A DNA stretch of 64,000 nt. It comes from Glandiceps talaboti. Taxonomy: Eukaryota > Hemichordata > Enteropneusta > Spengelidae. The stretch covers positions 26,872,562 through 26,936,561 of the forward strand of contig NC_135556.1 in NCBI RefSeq assembly GCF_964340395.1. Reading direction: 5' to 3'. The position numbers and the translations under genes were made by a program. Positions 12,951 to 45,643 of the stretch are shown in pieces. Position 1 is the first letter of the stretch. Each line of letters starts with the position of its first letter. The notes under the pieces are model-generated. The model did no database searches. It saw nothing but the letters and a program-made list of their open reading frames with translations, and was not told where the DNA came from.

Positions 12951-14049
12951 TAGTATATATATACTAGTATATATATATGTATAATATATATATATTATGA
13001 GACAATAGTCAGCCAGTCCACTCAGGTGACAAACACCTATAAACATGGACCCCAAAGGACATATATATGTGTATATGTTTACATATATGTATACTATTAT
13101 TATGTTGTATCACATCTAATTAATTGGTTCAAAGTTACAGCTTGGTGTCAATAAAATAAAACTTTTGGTTAATACAAAGAATTTTTCTGGTCCCCTTAAA
13201 TACATGAGACATGTTTTCAAGGACATTTTTCTTATGACTAGTCGGGTTACTAAAAATGGTGTAATATTTTCATAACTTGCAAAACTTAGAATAAACAGCA
13301 TAATCTGTGGAATTTTGCGACCCAACCTGTCATGTTGATGGCCTACCATGGCAAGTGGTCCAGTCTTGACTCTCAGTGGAATGTGGATGGATTGGGATGG
13401 AGTAAACATATTGACAAAGAGTTACTAAATACTGGTAAAATACTACACTGGAGTGGCAATAGTAAGTTGATTTGATAGTCATTCACCCCACAGACTGGTT
13501 ATGATTCATCTTAAATCTTGAGTAGAAATTAAAGTTTTGAGGTAGGTGAACCAAGAGGGAAACTAAACCAACCTATTACAGATGATCAAGACATGACTAT
13601 ATAATTTAACAAGGATGTAAACAGAAATAGTGATAATGAGATTGAATAGAACAATTATCCATCCATAACTGAGTGTAAATATTGAGCAGGTTGCTGGTCC
13701 CGCAAATCGATTCACTGTTCAGCCATTAGTATAAAAATAACTGCCAAATATAATGTAAGATATTTGCCTAAAAGCAAGAGTCAAACTGGGCTGTATTTAT
13801 GCTCCTTGGTGTTTTCATTTACAACAGTACACTTACATTCTCATTTACATTCATATTTTTCATATAGACAAACCTTGGTATCCTGAGGCACTGTACAGAG
13901 ACTACTGGCTGAAATACCAACCACAGCAGTGTTCAGACAATGGTACATGTGTATCCAACTCCAATCTTGTTGCAAAAGATGAAATGTTGTGGATGTGTGA
14001 ATGCCTCAAAGGTTATTCAGGATCATACTGTCAAGAGTACAAACTCTAA
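571..14049 (+). CDS. Copy A: epimerase-PAN/EGF-GT8 fusion gene, 5' exons outside window
   Basis: Seventeen exons corresponding to exons 5-21 of the complete copy downstream: 571-673, 1428-1524, 1887-1988, 2701-2774, 3082-3140, 3722-3857, 4710-4839, 5586-5700, 6131-6230, 7961-8056, 9137-9475, 10060-10199, 11099-11208, 11999-12181, 12619-12736, 13290-13461, 13868-14049. All have AG/GT borders and compatible phases, giving 751 codons plus a TAA stop with no frame break. The visible part begins in the C-terminal third of a UDP-glucuronate epimerase domain and runs through two PAN-like/EGF units into a GT8 glycosyltransferase and a last EGF. The window starts inside intron 4, so the NAD-binding half is not seen. 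The catalytic motifs of the GT8 part are intact, so this looks like a working gene rather than a relic. An AATAAA at 14657 is a possible polyadenylation signal. Confidence 0.85.
793..990. repeat. Intronic minisatellite, 38/42-bp units, copy A
   Basis: Five units of a GTGAAAATGAGAACAAAT-type sequence, alternating 38 and 42 bp, in intron 5. The same array lies at 24643-24840 in copy B. Confidence 0.8.
1085..1375. repeat. ATAGA-rich tract and ACAAT pentamer microsatellite
   Basis: Degenerate ATAGAAT repeats run into a pure pentamer array at about 1277-1360 in intron 5 of copy A. The copy B counterpart (24945-25195) has a pentamer array about half as long, so the locus is length-unstable. Confidence 0.85.
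1887..8056 (+). CDS. Copy A: charged linker and PAN-like/EGF modules (exons 7-14)
   Basis: Exons 7-8 encode a basic, helical linker. Exons 9-10 encode a PAN-like module with the core C-x5-CVAFN. Exon 11 (4710-4839) encodes a six-cysteine EGF domain starting DVDQC. Exons 12-14 encode a second PAN-like module with HCIAFNTNG. Against copy B I see three amino-acid changes (Asp to Gly and Glu to Lys in exon 10, Leu to Ile in exon 12) and three silent changes. This part is therefore almost unchanged since duplication. Confidence 0.8.
4105..4498. repeat. Intronic minisatellite, about 60-bp unit (copy A intron 10)
   Basis: Units share CTGTCCACTAGCCACTAGTC and GCAGCAATTGTTCCAATG, separated by short C-runs. 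About six units, some degenerate. Located in intron 10 before the EGF exon 4710-4839. Confidence 0.85.
6590..6785. repeat. 62-70-bp tandem repeat, three units (copy A intron 13)
   Basis: Units contain TATATCAATAGTCTGGTTTG and ACAGTTGAAACTGTAGGCAG. Copy B has only two units (30391-30520), so the array changed length after duplication. Confidence 0.8.
8750..8990. repeat. 62-66-bp tandem repeat with a tRNA-like A box on the minus strand
   Basis: Four units in intron 14 of copy A. Each contains CTAACCACTACGCTACAGGG or a close variant. Read on the minus strand this gives TAGCGTAGTGG, which fits the RNA polymerase III A-box pattern (TRGY-N2-A-N3-G). I see no good B box, so I read it as a tandem SINE-head-like repeat rather than tRNA genes. 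Confidence 0.6.
9137..14049 (+). CDS. Copy A: GT8 glycosyltransferase and C-terminal EGF (exons 15-21)
   Basis: Exon 15 begins with a four-cysteine EGF-like stretch (DLNYC), then a polar linker, then the first GT8 strand (IHIIIS). Exon 18 carries the metal-binding DxD as LDADCV, exon 19 [10 protein letters not shown], and exon 20 HWSGN leading to KPW in exon 21. These match the GT8 subgroup of animal GLT8D1/2 and plant GATL. Exon 17 is two codons longer than in copy B. About 44 residues differ from copy B here, many next to the DxD and FNAG motifs. The stop is at 14047-14049, after a C-terminal five-cysteine EGF. Confidence 0.85.
12838..13000. repeat. TA-dinucleotide microsatellite (copy A intron 19)
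   Basis: Long TA tract just after exon 19. The copy B counterpart (40029-40193) is part TA, part TG. Confidence 0.9.
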
Positions 14050-14690
14050 ATGAAACATTCTGAGTGTGACAGCCAGAAATTGTTCTGGGTGTGACAGTCA
14101 CAACTTGTTCTGGGTGTTTGAATGCTGCAGGTAGCATTCGGGGTCATACTGTCAAGACTACAAGCTGTAAATGAAACATTCTGGGTGTATGACAGCCACA
14201 AATTGTTCTGGGTGTGTGACAGCTACAAATTGTTCTGGGTGTGTGACAGCAACAAATTGCTCTGGATATGACAGCCACAAATTGCTCTTGGTGTGAGAGA
14301 GCTACAGATTGTTCTGGGTGTGTGACAGCAACAAATTGCTCTGGGTGTGCACTAGGTCAGGGTGGGGAAAAATCTTTACAAGTTTCCGACATATTAGTGC
14401 AGAGTAGTACAGTCGTGTGAGAGGAGTCCGGTGAGGGCGAAACGTATCTTACAGTCTAGGTGTGTGACAGCTGCAAATTGCTCTGGGTGTTTGAATACTG
14501 CAGATATCATTCAGGGTCATACTGCCAGACTTAGACAAAACACACTGGGTGCGTGAATGCCATAGAGGTCATTCAGGGTCATACTGTCAAGATTAAACAA
14601 TACATCAAGGTATATGAATGTGTCAAATGTCAATTAGGGTCATATTATCATGGTTAAATAAAATATTCTGGGTGTGTAAATGTCACATAT
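14050..14690. repeat. Degenerate repeats derived from the last coding exon (3' flank of copy A)
   Basis: After the stop codon, the exon's final segment (…GAATGCCTCAAAGGTTATTC, then CATACTGTCAAGAGTAC, then the stop and AAACATTCTG) recurs in decayed form near 14110, 14490, 14555 and 14600. It is interleaved with ~35-bp units built on TGTTCTGGGTGTGTGACAGC. None stays open as coding sequence. Confidence 0.65.
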
Positions 14691-14977
14691 GTATGTAATA
14701 CATGTAAAAGAATGAATAATTACGCCTCAGAAGGCACTCAAGGTTACCAGTACATGGGCATAGTTTATGGGTCTCTAGAGAACAGGAAGATCGTACTGAC
14801 ACGTTATTATTGTACTTAAAATCTCACATTAAAGTTCATCACATGATCTAGAAACCATTGTGACTTGTTTTCAGGTGAAAAATAAAGATCGGGTAGTAGA
14901 AAATCAACAAGGCAGAATTTGTCGCATCATCAACTGCTAATATTACATACTAGTGTTACATGCGAATCCTCCGTAAA

Positions 14978-15132
<155 letters not shown>

Positions 15133-15339
15133 GTGGTACAGCTTTATTTTTATTTTGGGGGAATTCGAATAAAGTTATCTTCATACAAAACAAAAGTTTA
15201 TTCCATGTTATGTTTCGTGTGTCGATATTTGTTCTTTACAAGTTGAGCTCACTGTCCTGAGGGTCCAAGTCAGGATGCCAACTGTGGTATCGATTCACCT
15301 GGAGAGATCCTAAGAATCGATGAAGGATGGCAATAGAGT

Positions 15340-15548
15340 TAGTCCTGCTTGCAGATGGTACACGTGTTTCGCTCAACACCGAAGACTTACTCCGTATGCA
15401 AGCAGGACTATACTAGCTAGACCATGGAAGTATAACCCACGTGGGTTATACTTCCATGACTAGACTTAACTCTGTGTGTATATGCTACAAGGTTCGACAC
15501 GTCTATAGGTTGTTAACTTGTTAGGGAAGACGTGTCGAAGCTCGTAGC
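15340..15548. repeat. Cluster of three inverted repeats (hairpins)
   Basis: Arm pair 1: 15340-15353 and 15397-15410, 14 bp perfect. Pair 2: 15423-15458, a perfect 36-bp palindrome with no loop, centred on CCCACGTGGG. Pair 3: 15484-15504 and 15528-15548, 19 of 21 matching, with a 23-bp loop. Pairs 2 and 3 lie in about 180 bp that copy B lacks. Function unknown; possibly an inserted foldback element. Confidence 0.8.
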
Positions 15549-16219
15549 AAATACATCCAGAGCTACACTTGACCTGAGACTGGACTAGAAGTGTCCCTAT
15601 CACCAACAGTTCAATCAAGTTTGTCTGCGCGAAGTGACGAAAATAATCTGAGGCTTGATAACATAACGTGGCCTTACGGTAGGTAAATCAGTGACTCTTC
15701 ACCAACGTTGGTGGAGGGTCTGTGGACAATGGAAGTGTAAGGAAGGCCTTTTCTACAAAATACGTCGAAAAATCACCTATTTGACAGTGCGTCGTGCCGT
15801 GAAAGAGGCTGTGGTTGTGATGAGACAAGTAAGCTATGTGTCTGTGCAGTAATAGCTACTAATATATTCGTGATGCTAGAATGCATGACTATCGTCTTTA
15901 CTTAGATGGGGAGCTCCATTGCCTATGATTAGAGCTGTAAATAGCACCGACAACCTTTGTGGTTTACATTTATGATTTAGCTCATGGAAAATAATTTATA
16001 TGTATTATAAAGTAAACATTCATACAAATAAAAGGTCACGTGGACCACGGAGTGAATTATACTGTATGGAAGATGAAAGGAGAAGAAAAAACAATGCTAG
16101 GCATGGTCAATACAAGCGTTGTAGCATTTTTATCTATTCACACGTAATAATATCGGTAGTGTACGAGCAGCTACGTATACAGTAGTTTATTTAAGTTCTC
16201 GTCAGAACGCTAAACTGCA

Positions 16220-16800
16220 TTACGTATGAGTCAGTCCTAGTTCACAAAAATCACAATTTTTATGTGCTACAAGCGATTCGGCGAGCTTTATGAGTTTGAA
16301 TTTATCTAAATGATCGACGATACAGTCACGTATAACTTTTTCATATATTTTACATATTTGAGTTGTCAAACTCACTGGACGATAGTTTCCACACAGGGCC
16401 TTGCCCCCTTTTTGAACAATGGAGTGACATTTGCACGTCTCCAATCAATAGGTACATCTCCTTCGTTAATTTACTTTCTAAATATATCACACAGTGGATC
16501 TACAATAACATCTCGAATTTCACGTAGATATCTTGATAAGATATTGTCCCCCCCCCCCCCCCAGCTGCTTTGTCCGGTTTCAGCAGTCTAAGCATATTAA
16601 GTACACTAGACTTTAGAATTTCAATATCGGCCAACTCATTTAACTCTCCGGCGAAAAACATCTGTTTTGGCTGAGGTAAAGAGTCTGACCTTTCGCTAGT
16701 GAAGACCGATGTGAAAAAGTTGTTCAACAAATTTGCCTGAACACTATCGTCATAGACTGGACTTAATTTAGATATGAGGAGAAGAATTGACAAGCTGTCT
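16220..16800 (-). pseudogene. Decayed CR1/L2-like LINE reverse transcriptase fragment
   Basis: On the minus strand, two frames joined by frameshifts read as a non-LTR reverse transcriptase N-terminal part: LLNNFFTSVFTSE, then IDWRRANVTPLFKKG, then NYRPVSLTTQICKIYEKVIR and DHLDKFKLI. A C-run at 16550-16562 and stops break it. The edge of the gene duplication falls at its end: copy B retains only the last bases near 43840. Confidence 0.75.
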
Positions 16801-17000
16801 TTGTTTAGTCAATAAAGAGAGAATTATATACAGCTGAAAAAGATGGAAAGAAGGAACAAAAATCAATCAAAAGTCAATTCATCAATATCACACAAAAATA
16901 AGTTTTATTTCACCACAAAAATTAATTCGATTTCATTCAATCGATCAATCAAATGAGTAAATAAATAAATAAATCGACAGATCGATCAATTAATTAATCA
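16760..17000 (+). repeat. Dispersed repeat, copy 1
   Basis: The segment from ACTTAATTTAGATATGAGGA to the ATCAATCAA-rich tail is similar to 57840-58110: shared AGAGAATTATATACA, CAATATCACAC and CACCACAAAAAT. Both end in TCAATC-type tetranucleotides. Non-coding; class unknown. Confidence 0.55.
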
Positions 17001-17004
17001 CATA

Positions 17005-18976
17005 TTTGCTGTCCCCCGTGGATACATCTGACTACGCAGTGCAGCCCTACCCATACCCCTCATCCTATAGCAAAAAGCAAAGAAAACCCCGACTCAACTA
17101 CGGTGGCGCTATTTGATATACTATCACATGATATACTAAGCGTCTGCATGATATACATGCGTAGGGCTATGCGCTAGGGATGCACTCGTTATGTTATTGT
17201 ACTACCGGCGTGCGGATATCTATAACGACAGCTACTCTACAACGAGCTTCAGACTAGACTCGATCAAGACTATTTATGAAATAGGTGAGTACCGACTTCC
17301 AATCAGCAGGTGCAGTCGAGTCATCGAAGCTATTCTTACGCAATTATTCAGTGGGTGGGTGAAGAATTCTTTTCGATCATAGCGGAGCAGGACGTCCTGA
17401 TTTTGATACAGGAACAGAGGAGGCTCATGATATGATATCACAAATCAATTTTTGATTTTTTTAAAAAGAAGAAAAATGTTTCTTTTCCAATTTAAATTCC
17501 TTTTCATTTCCACTTGCACTTGCAAATCGATTTTCATTTTATAATGGGTATTTTAGTGTCCAGCATGCCTAGATATAGGTGGAGTAAATTTGTTTTGTCT
17601 ATCTAAATGTCTATGCCACTTTTGGTAATGACTCGATGTCATCAGCTGCATCATTTCACACATCAAGGAATGAGATATGAGGCATGTATTAGAAAGGTAT
17701 TGCCGAAAACCATTAACTATGTAAATTAATTATTAAAAATCCAAAGCTACAAACCTTACAGAACACTTGTGCTTTAACATTGTTGTTATTATTATTGAGA
17801 CATACTTTTTACAGACAGAGAGACAGACCACTACGTCAACAAGCTGTATAGGTCACTTGTGCTTTGTGATCATCAATGAGAATACCAAATTATATTTCAA
17901 AATGCATTCTAAAGATATTGCATAATTCCTAAAATCATTAATTATGCAAATATCCTATTTAATATTTATATGTTTACTAAAACCTTATCAGTTCTTTCAT
18001 TTTTTTCATTTGAATTAACACAGCAAATTGGTGAGATGAAATAGTGATGCAGACAGAGAGACAGACATAGACAGACAGACATCGCTATTTCATTACCTCC
18101 CCTTACGGGAGGTAAAAACAGTACTGAATATGTCCCTTTTCTCATTGTCATGGTTGCTATGAATGTGTTTGCCCATATTTAGAAAGTATATTGTACCAGG
18201 GAATCGTGTTTGCAGGCGCAAAAGTCAGAACAGCTTGTGGATTGCCTAAATCCAAATAGATAAGTTTTGATAAGCTCTACATATTTATGCTACATGTCGA
18301 GATCATAAAGTTTTAAATATTACATATTACCATCTAATCTATTGTTTTCTCTGTCTGTTTGCCCTATTCCTACTGTTATCATTGTCTTATTAGAGTTTAC
18401 CAACTTTGAATTATTTAGTGCACAACTAATCCAAGAACAAACTGGTCGGCTATTTGCCAAATTAGCATATTACCATAACACATATTTTAATGTGGAAAAA
18501 CATAGTAACCCCCCCCCACCCCAGACTTGTACAGTATGGTGCACTACATCAAACTAACAGTGAAAATCAACTTCAGCATCCATACATAATAATAAGAGAT
18601 TCCTTTACAAATATTATATATGGGCTTTGCGAAAAAGGTCTCACATTGGGCTGTACTTTGAGATACTTTAATAGTCACTTCTCATATAAGATAAAATTAA
18701 TGAATTCGAACAAGCTGATACAATATTTCACACAGTGCACTGCTTGGTTAGAACTGAACATGTATAATACTAAAACAGCTGACACTACCAAAAATTCATA
18801 TTTTTATTCCTCATTTACATATCACCAAAGGGATCACCATGTCATGAACAATCCTTTGTGCACACACACCCATATCTCCATCCTCACTAAATCTCAGTGT
18901 TTCTTTTTCTTTCTTTTTTTTTTACCAAAAATCACATTTTTGACCCAAAATGAAGACCTGTGGTGCATTCCTTTTT
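17005..18976. other. Spacer between the gene copies, no gene seen
   Basis: I see no supported coding exon or RNA gene. The segment holds short internal repeats, a small hairpin (18093-18101 with 18107-18115, TTACCTCCC/GGGAGGTAA) beside a CAGA tract, and AT-rich unique DNA. The promoter of copy B should lie between here and 20239, but I cannot point to it. Confidence 0.5.
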
Positions 18977-19836
<860 letters not shown>

Positions 19837-20239
19837 AGTGGTCACGTCATGAATAACAGTTGCCATGGTATCCAAAATCACCATATTGTATGGATTTTTG
19901 CCAATAGTAGTCATAAAACATGAAAAGATAGTAACACATGAAAATATTTTATTGCTATGGCATTCATGAGGCTCTGATATGAAGATTGTTAGAGGATGGG
20001 CGGATAACCCTATTTTTGTCACTATTCACCCAGAAACTGAGCGAATAACAGCATTTTTGACACGATGGTATTAGAGCTTGAACGGAATATACTGGGCTGT
20101 AAACACTGCAAAAGGGTTTCATGTGACGCTGATGTGCAGCTGTATATAGGATATGAAGACAGGGTATTGGTAGGCTAAACTGTGGTATCTTAGTTTCACT
20201 ACAGAATCAAATCACGTGTATCTCTTCATATTTCAGGTT

Positions 20240-41205
<20,966 letters not shown>

Positions 41206-41327
41206 ATGAAACGTTTCTGGGTGTGTGACAGCTACAGATTGTCCTGGGTGTAACAACCATAAATTGTTCTGGTCACATTGTTCTGCCTGTGTGACAGCTA
41301 CAAATTGTTCTGGGTGTGCGACAGTAA

Positions 41328-42547
41328 GGGGAGAACCATTTGATTTCTGGGGGGGGGGGGCAGGAGGATTTTGAGAAAAAAAATTGTTGGCAGGTGAAGG
41401 AGGAAAACAAAATAATTTGATCCTATAATAGCTTGAGAAAAGAAAATTGTTCAAACAGACAGAAAGTAAAAAAAAAAATTGTTGTGATGGGCTTAAATCA
41501 GCTAAATTTGGATGGTAATAAAGCGAAGGGGACTCAGCACCGAACACCATCAATATTGAATAAGTGTATGACATTGCGTTTACCATATAACCACAGGGTT
41601 GCTAATTCAAGTTTGTTAATAAGTGGAAGCATTTTTCAAAGCTGGTTCAAACTTGATTATTTTGTTAAATTGGTATAATAAATTGGTTTAAAGGTCAGCT
41701 AGCCAAGTGACCAGTTTGTCAAGGTTATTGATCCTGGTATTAGGGTAGGTTAGCTGGGAAGACATTGGCGATACGTCCCCTGGTCAATACCAAGTTGACC
41801 CTTCTTTTAAGACATTTCGGACCGGCTGTTGGGGGTCCTTCATCAGTCCCAGTTATGTCTAAGGGGAGAACATTTGGTTTCCGATTACCAATTTTGTAAT
41901 GTGCGGTTCATAAAAACTTTGAAAATTTTCTTCTATCCATATCAGGAGATTATTCTCAAGACTTTATTTGTTGAAACTATAGTTTAGTGGTTTGGTAGTT
42001 CTCTCTTTGGAGGATGTGGTGACCCTGAAAAGGGCCATTAGTAATAAAGGGACGGGGATTCCTAACACTATCAACATTAGGTACGTTTATGTCATTGTGT
42101 TTACCATATAACCAACTGTGGGTTGTTACATCAAGTTTGTTAATAAGTGGAAGCATTTTCCAAGGTTGGTTCAAACTTGATTATTTTGTTTGGTAATAAT
42201 AAATTGGTTTAAAAGTCAGTTTAGCCAAGTGACCAGTCAGCTCCTCATGGATGTTTTGCCAACTATCTATCTTTAATAGAAGCATGGATTGTTAACTGCT
42301 ACTTATTGCTACTTACACAGAACAAGTTAGTTGTGAACCAGTGACATGTAGGTATAGTTATGAACCGCACATTACAAAATTGGTAACCGAGAAAAAAAAT
42401 TTTCATTGCTTCTACATATGGAAAAAATAATTTGATGCAGGACTGACAGTAGAAAAATATTTGCTGTCACAGTGATGGGAAAAAAGAATTTGCTGCCATA
42501 CCCACTTCCTCCTGCCCCCCCCCACCAGAAATCAAATGGTTCACCCC
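41328..42547. mobile_element. PIF/Harbinger-like non-autonomous transposon in the 3' flank of copy B
   Basis: The ends are inverted repeats: left GGGGAGAACCATTTGATTTC, right GAAATCAAATGGTTCACCCC. Both continue into a G-run or C-run and CAGGAGGA/TCCTCCTG. A TAA triplet flanks each side (41325-41327 and 42548-42550), the three-base target duplication typical of PIF/Harbinger. Copy A lacks the insertion. Inside are two ~165-bp direct repeats (about 41556-41720 and 42070-42235) and an inverted pair around AATTTTGTAATGTGCGGTTC. No transposase is encoded. Confidence 0.8.
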
Positions 42548-42815
42548 TAACAAATTGCTCTGGGTGTGTTACAGCACAAATTATTCTGGGTGTATGACAG
42601 TAACAAATTTTTACTCTGGGTGTCTGAATGCTGCAGATATCATTCAGGGTCATACTGCCAGGGTTAGACAAAACATACTGGGTGTGTGAATGCCACAGAG
42701 GTCATTTAGGGTCATACTGTCAAGATTAAACATGACATCAAGGTATATGAATGTCAAAGGTCATTTGGGGTCATTTCAATAAAATCTTCAGGGTGTGTGA
42801 ATGCCACAAACGTAT
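42540..42815. repeat. Degenerate last-exon-derived repeats, 3' flank of copy B
   Basis: The same family of units as 14050-14690. The first units (41206-41327) are separated from these by the Harbinger-like insertion. An AATAAA at 42778 is a possible polyadenylation signal for copy B. Confidence 0.6.
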
Positions 42816-43870
42816 GTAATACATGTAACACAATACTAGTAAATAGTTATACCAAGGAACGCATTCATGATTACCAGTACATGTCCATAGTTGATGTGTC
42901 TCTAGAAAACAAAACGATCGGACTGACGTTAATGTTGTACTTAAAATCTCACATTAACGTTCATCACATGATAGAAACCACTGTGAATTGTTTTCAGGTG
43001 AAACATAAAGATAGGGTAATAGAAAATCAAAGGCAGTATTTGTCGAATCATCAACTGCTAATATCGCATGAAACTATTACATACTGGTGTTGCATGCTAA
43101 TCCTCCGTAAAACCAGAGAGAGAGGGAGGGGGTACAGCTTTATTTTTATTTTGGGGAATTTCGAATAAAGTCATCTTACAAAACAAATAAATTATTCCAT
43201 GTTATGTTTCGTGTGTCGATATTTGTTCTTTATAATCCAAGTCAGGGTGCCAGTGTGGTATTGATTCACCAGAAGGAGATATCTTAAAGATTCGATGAAG
43301 GGTAACACTAGACATAGTCTTGTGTACAGACGGTACACTTGTTTCGCGCAACACTGACTTACTCTATATGCAAGCAGGACTACACTGGGTCCTTATCACC
43401 AACAGATCAATTTAGTTGACACAGATGGGGCTATGTGACTTTATAGGTAAATCATAGACTCTTCGCCACCGTTGGTGGAGGGTCTATGGACAATGGAAGT
43501 GCAAGGAAGACATTTGAGGTTTGTATTTATAACTCATGGAAAATAATTGATAGGTAAACATTGATACAAGTAAAAGGCGGTGATTGCACAACGGAGTGAA
43601 CTTCTGGACTATGATTGGAGTACCGAATACTGAAGTACGTGAAGTATACTGTAGGGAAGATGAAAAGAGAAGAAAAAACATACTAGGCATGGCCAATACA
43701 AGCGTTTTAGCATTTTTATCTATTCACACGTCATCGGCAGTGTACGAGCAGACACAGTAGTTGTTTATTTCTGAAGTTCTTGTCAGAACGCTGAACTGCA
43801 GTACGTACGCGTCAGTCCTAGTTCACAAAAATAATCATGTATTACAAGCGATTCGGCAATTTTATACATT

Positions 43871-44859
43871 GCCCTTGTGACTAAATCCCTTGGCAACGAG
43901 TATTTTAAGAGAACTATTGCAGTCCGAGGAATAAACATATTTAATCACTAAAACAACACAAGACTAATTTTTCACATTTAAGCGAATTTTATTGTAAAGA
44001 CTACATGCGCAAAATGTTTGACAGACCAAATGCATTGCAGTGTAATTTACATGTATTAGCAGTAATCGAGAAATAGTGTTATAACTTGTTATCATTGACA
44101 TTGGTGACATCAACTGAACAAATCAATAAAAACACTTAACAAGTAAAGTTGTTATTTGCAGTAATCAAACAAAAAGTTGTCTTTACTTTTCAAAATTTAC
44201 TTGTTACATTTAGTTGTAAACATCAGTGTGGGCGTGGCACACAAATATTTCTATTTTCATGTGAGTAATGTTACTGATAGGCCATATACACGTTCAGGCG
44301 CTTCATTATAGAATACTTGGCCAAAAACAATACTCCCGTTAAATTTCTTCAAAATGAAGTACATACTGGCAAGTTCCACAACAGCATGGACGAGATGTAA
44401 AAAGGGTAAGAAGCGATAAAACACCGTACCGTTCACCATTTTACACCAGGTCATTGCCCTTTTCGTCTGTCATATAAAAGGCTATTGTTAATAAGAATTC
44501 TAACAATACAATAACAGCAACAAACAAATGAACTTATAATCGCATATGATTCAGCAAAAAGTTTTAGAATACTTTACATGAGATGGAAAAGGTTGGCATA
44601 CAGAAAAGATAGTTTGAGACTAAAAGCAACACTTTGAAACCACTGATGATTTAACTTTTTAAATCTGTGTTATAGGAAATTAAGACGGTGATCAGAACAT
44701 CAAAATTGGCATTGCAGGTGCTGCAAATCTTGTCACAGTTACCAAATGGAGGAATGTCACCACTATAAACTTGCTTGATAGAGTAGCATAACAGTCACAT
44801 GTTGGATATTAAACGGTCGAGAGCATGGCTTGGTCTGTCTTGTCCTGACATCGAGTAAT
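43871..44859. other. Intergenic DNA and probable 3' UTR of the small heat-shock gene
   Basis: Beyond the duplication end no plus-strand gene is visible. Read on the minus strand this follows the stop of the small heat-shock gene. An AATAAA lies at about 43988-43993 (minus strand), so the 3' UTR may extend about 870 bp. The 65-codon minus frame at 44257-44454 would lie in that UTR and has no recognisable domain. Confidence 0.35.
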
Positions 44860-45528
44860 TTAATCCTTATTTTCGGTTTCCGTAGCTTTGGCTGCGTCGA
44901 CTTTGTTTTCCACACCTGCAGGGGCTTCTTCACGGTGTATCGGGATGTTTCTTGCTTCCGGGGCTTCCACGGCCTCTATCGGAGCTTCCAGGGTAAGAAC
45001 ACCTTCTTTGGATAAATTGGATGTGAAAGCCTCCATATTAACATTCTCTGGCAGTAGGTATTGTTGGGAGTATTCCCTGTATGCTTTCATACCATCGTCA
45101 CCGCGTTCTTCTCCTTTGGCATGGATCTGTAATCGATTGCCGCGTATATTTACTTCAATATTTTCTGGCTTGAACTGGCTGAGATTGACTGACACTTGGA
45201 ATTTATCCACACCAGCTCCCTCGCCAACAGCTGACTCACTTTCTGCAGAAGGTTCAGTCTTGATTTCCTCCGATTGCTTGACATCAACGCGTTTTGGTGC
45301 CCGTTTGCTGTACTGGTAGTAAGCTGAGGACACCACAGAAGGACCACGATCCATGTAACCCAGGTGTTCGTTCAGAATCTGCTGTGGACTCATGGCCATC
45401 CAATCACGAGAAAACGGATAAAAGTAGCCTCTAAATGGCGAAGACTGCATTTCAGACATCATTTCTTGCATCTCCCGTGCCATTTGTCGGGCAAGACGAA
45501 ATGTTGGGAACATCCTTACACGTAACAT
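44860..45528 (-). CDS. Small heat-shock protein (alpha-crystallin domain)
   Basis: An intronless 222-residue reading frame. The N-terminal region is Met/Phe/Arg-rich, with an SRDWMAMSP stretch around 40-48. A polar acidic hinge follows (~82-107), then the alpha-crystallin domain (~108-183: FQVSVNLSQFKPENIEV through REYSQQYLLP and GVLTLEAP). A C-terminal I-P-I (195-197) is the motif that docks into a neighbouring subunit in oligomers. The tail is acidic and Lys-rich. The role, from the family, is an ATP-independent holdase that binds unfolding proteins in the cytosol. The ATG at 45528 is the first in frame. Lack of introns among intron-rich neighbours is normal for heat-inducible genes. The upstream heat-shock elements support stress control. 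Confidence 0.93.
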   Translation of the reverse strand: MLRVRMFPTFRLARQMAREMQEMMSEMQSSPFRGYFYPFSRDWMAMSPQQILNEHLGYMDRGPSVVSSAYYQYSKRAPKRVDVKQSEEIKTEPSAESESAVGEGAGVDKFQVSVNLSQFKPENIEVNIRGNRLQIHAKGEERGDDGMKAYREYSQQYLLPENVNMEAFTSNLSKEGVLTLEAPIEAVEAPEARNIPIHREEAPAGVENKVDAAKATETENKD

Positions 45529-45643
45529 CCTCGGATTGATCGGAGAGATCAGCTTTCTGTTGTTTACAGATGGTTAAAACGAGTGACGGTGTTGCGTTGC
45601 CGAAGTGGTTTGCAATATTGCAAGTCACTTCCGGAGATCTTAC

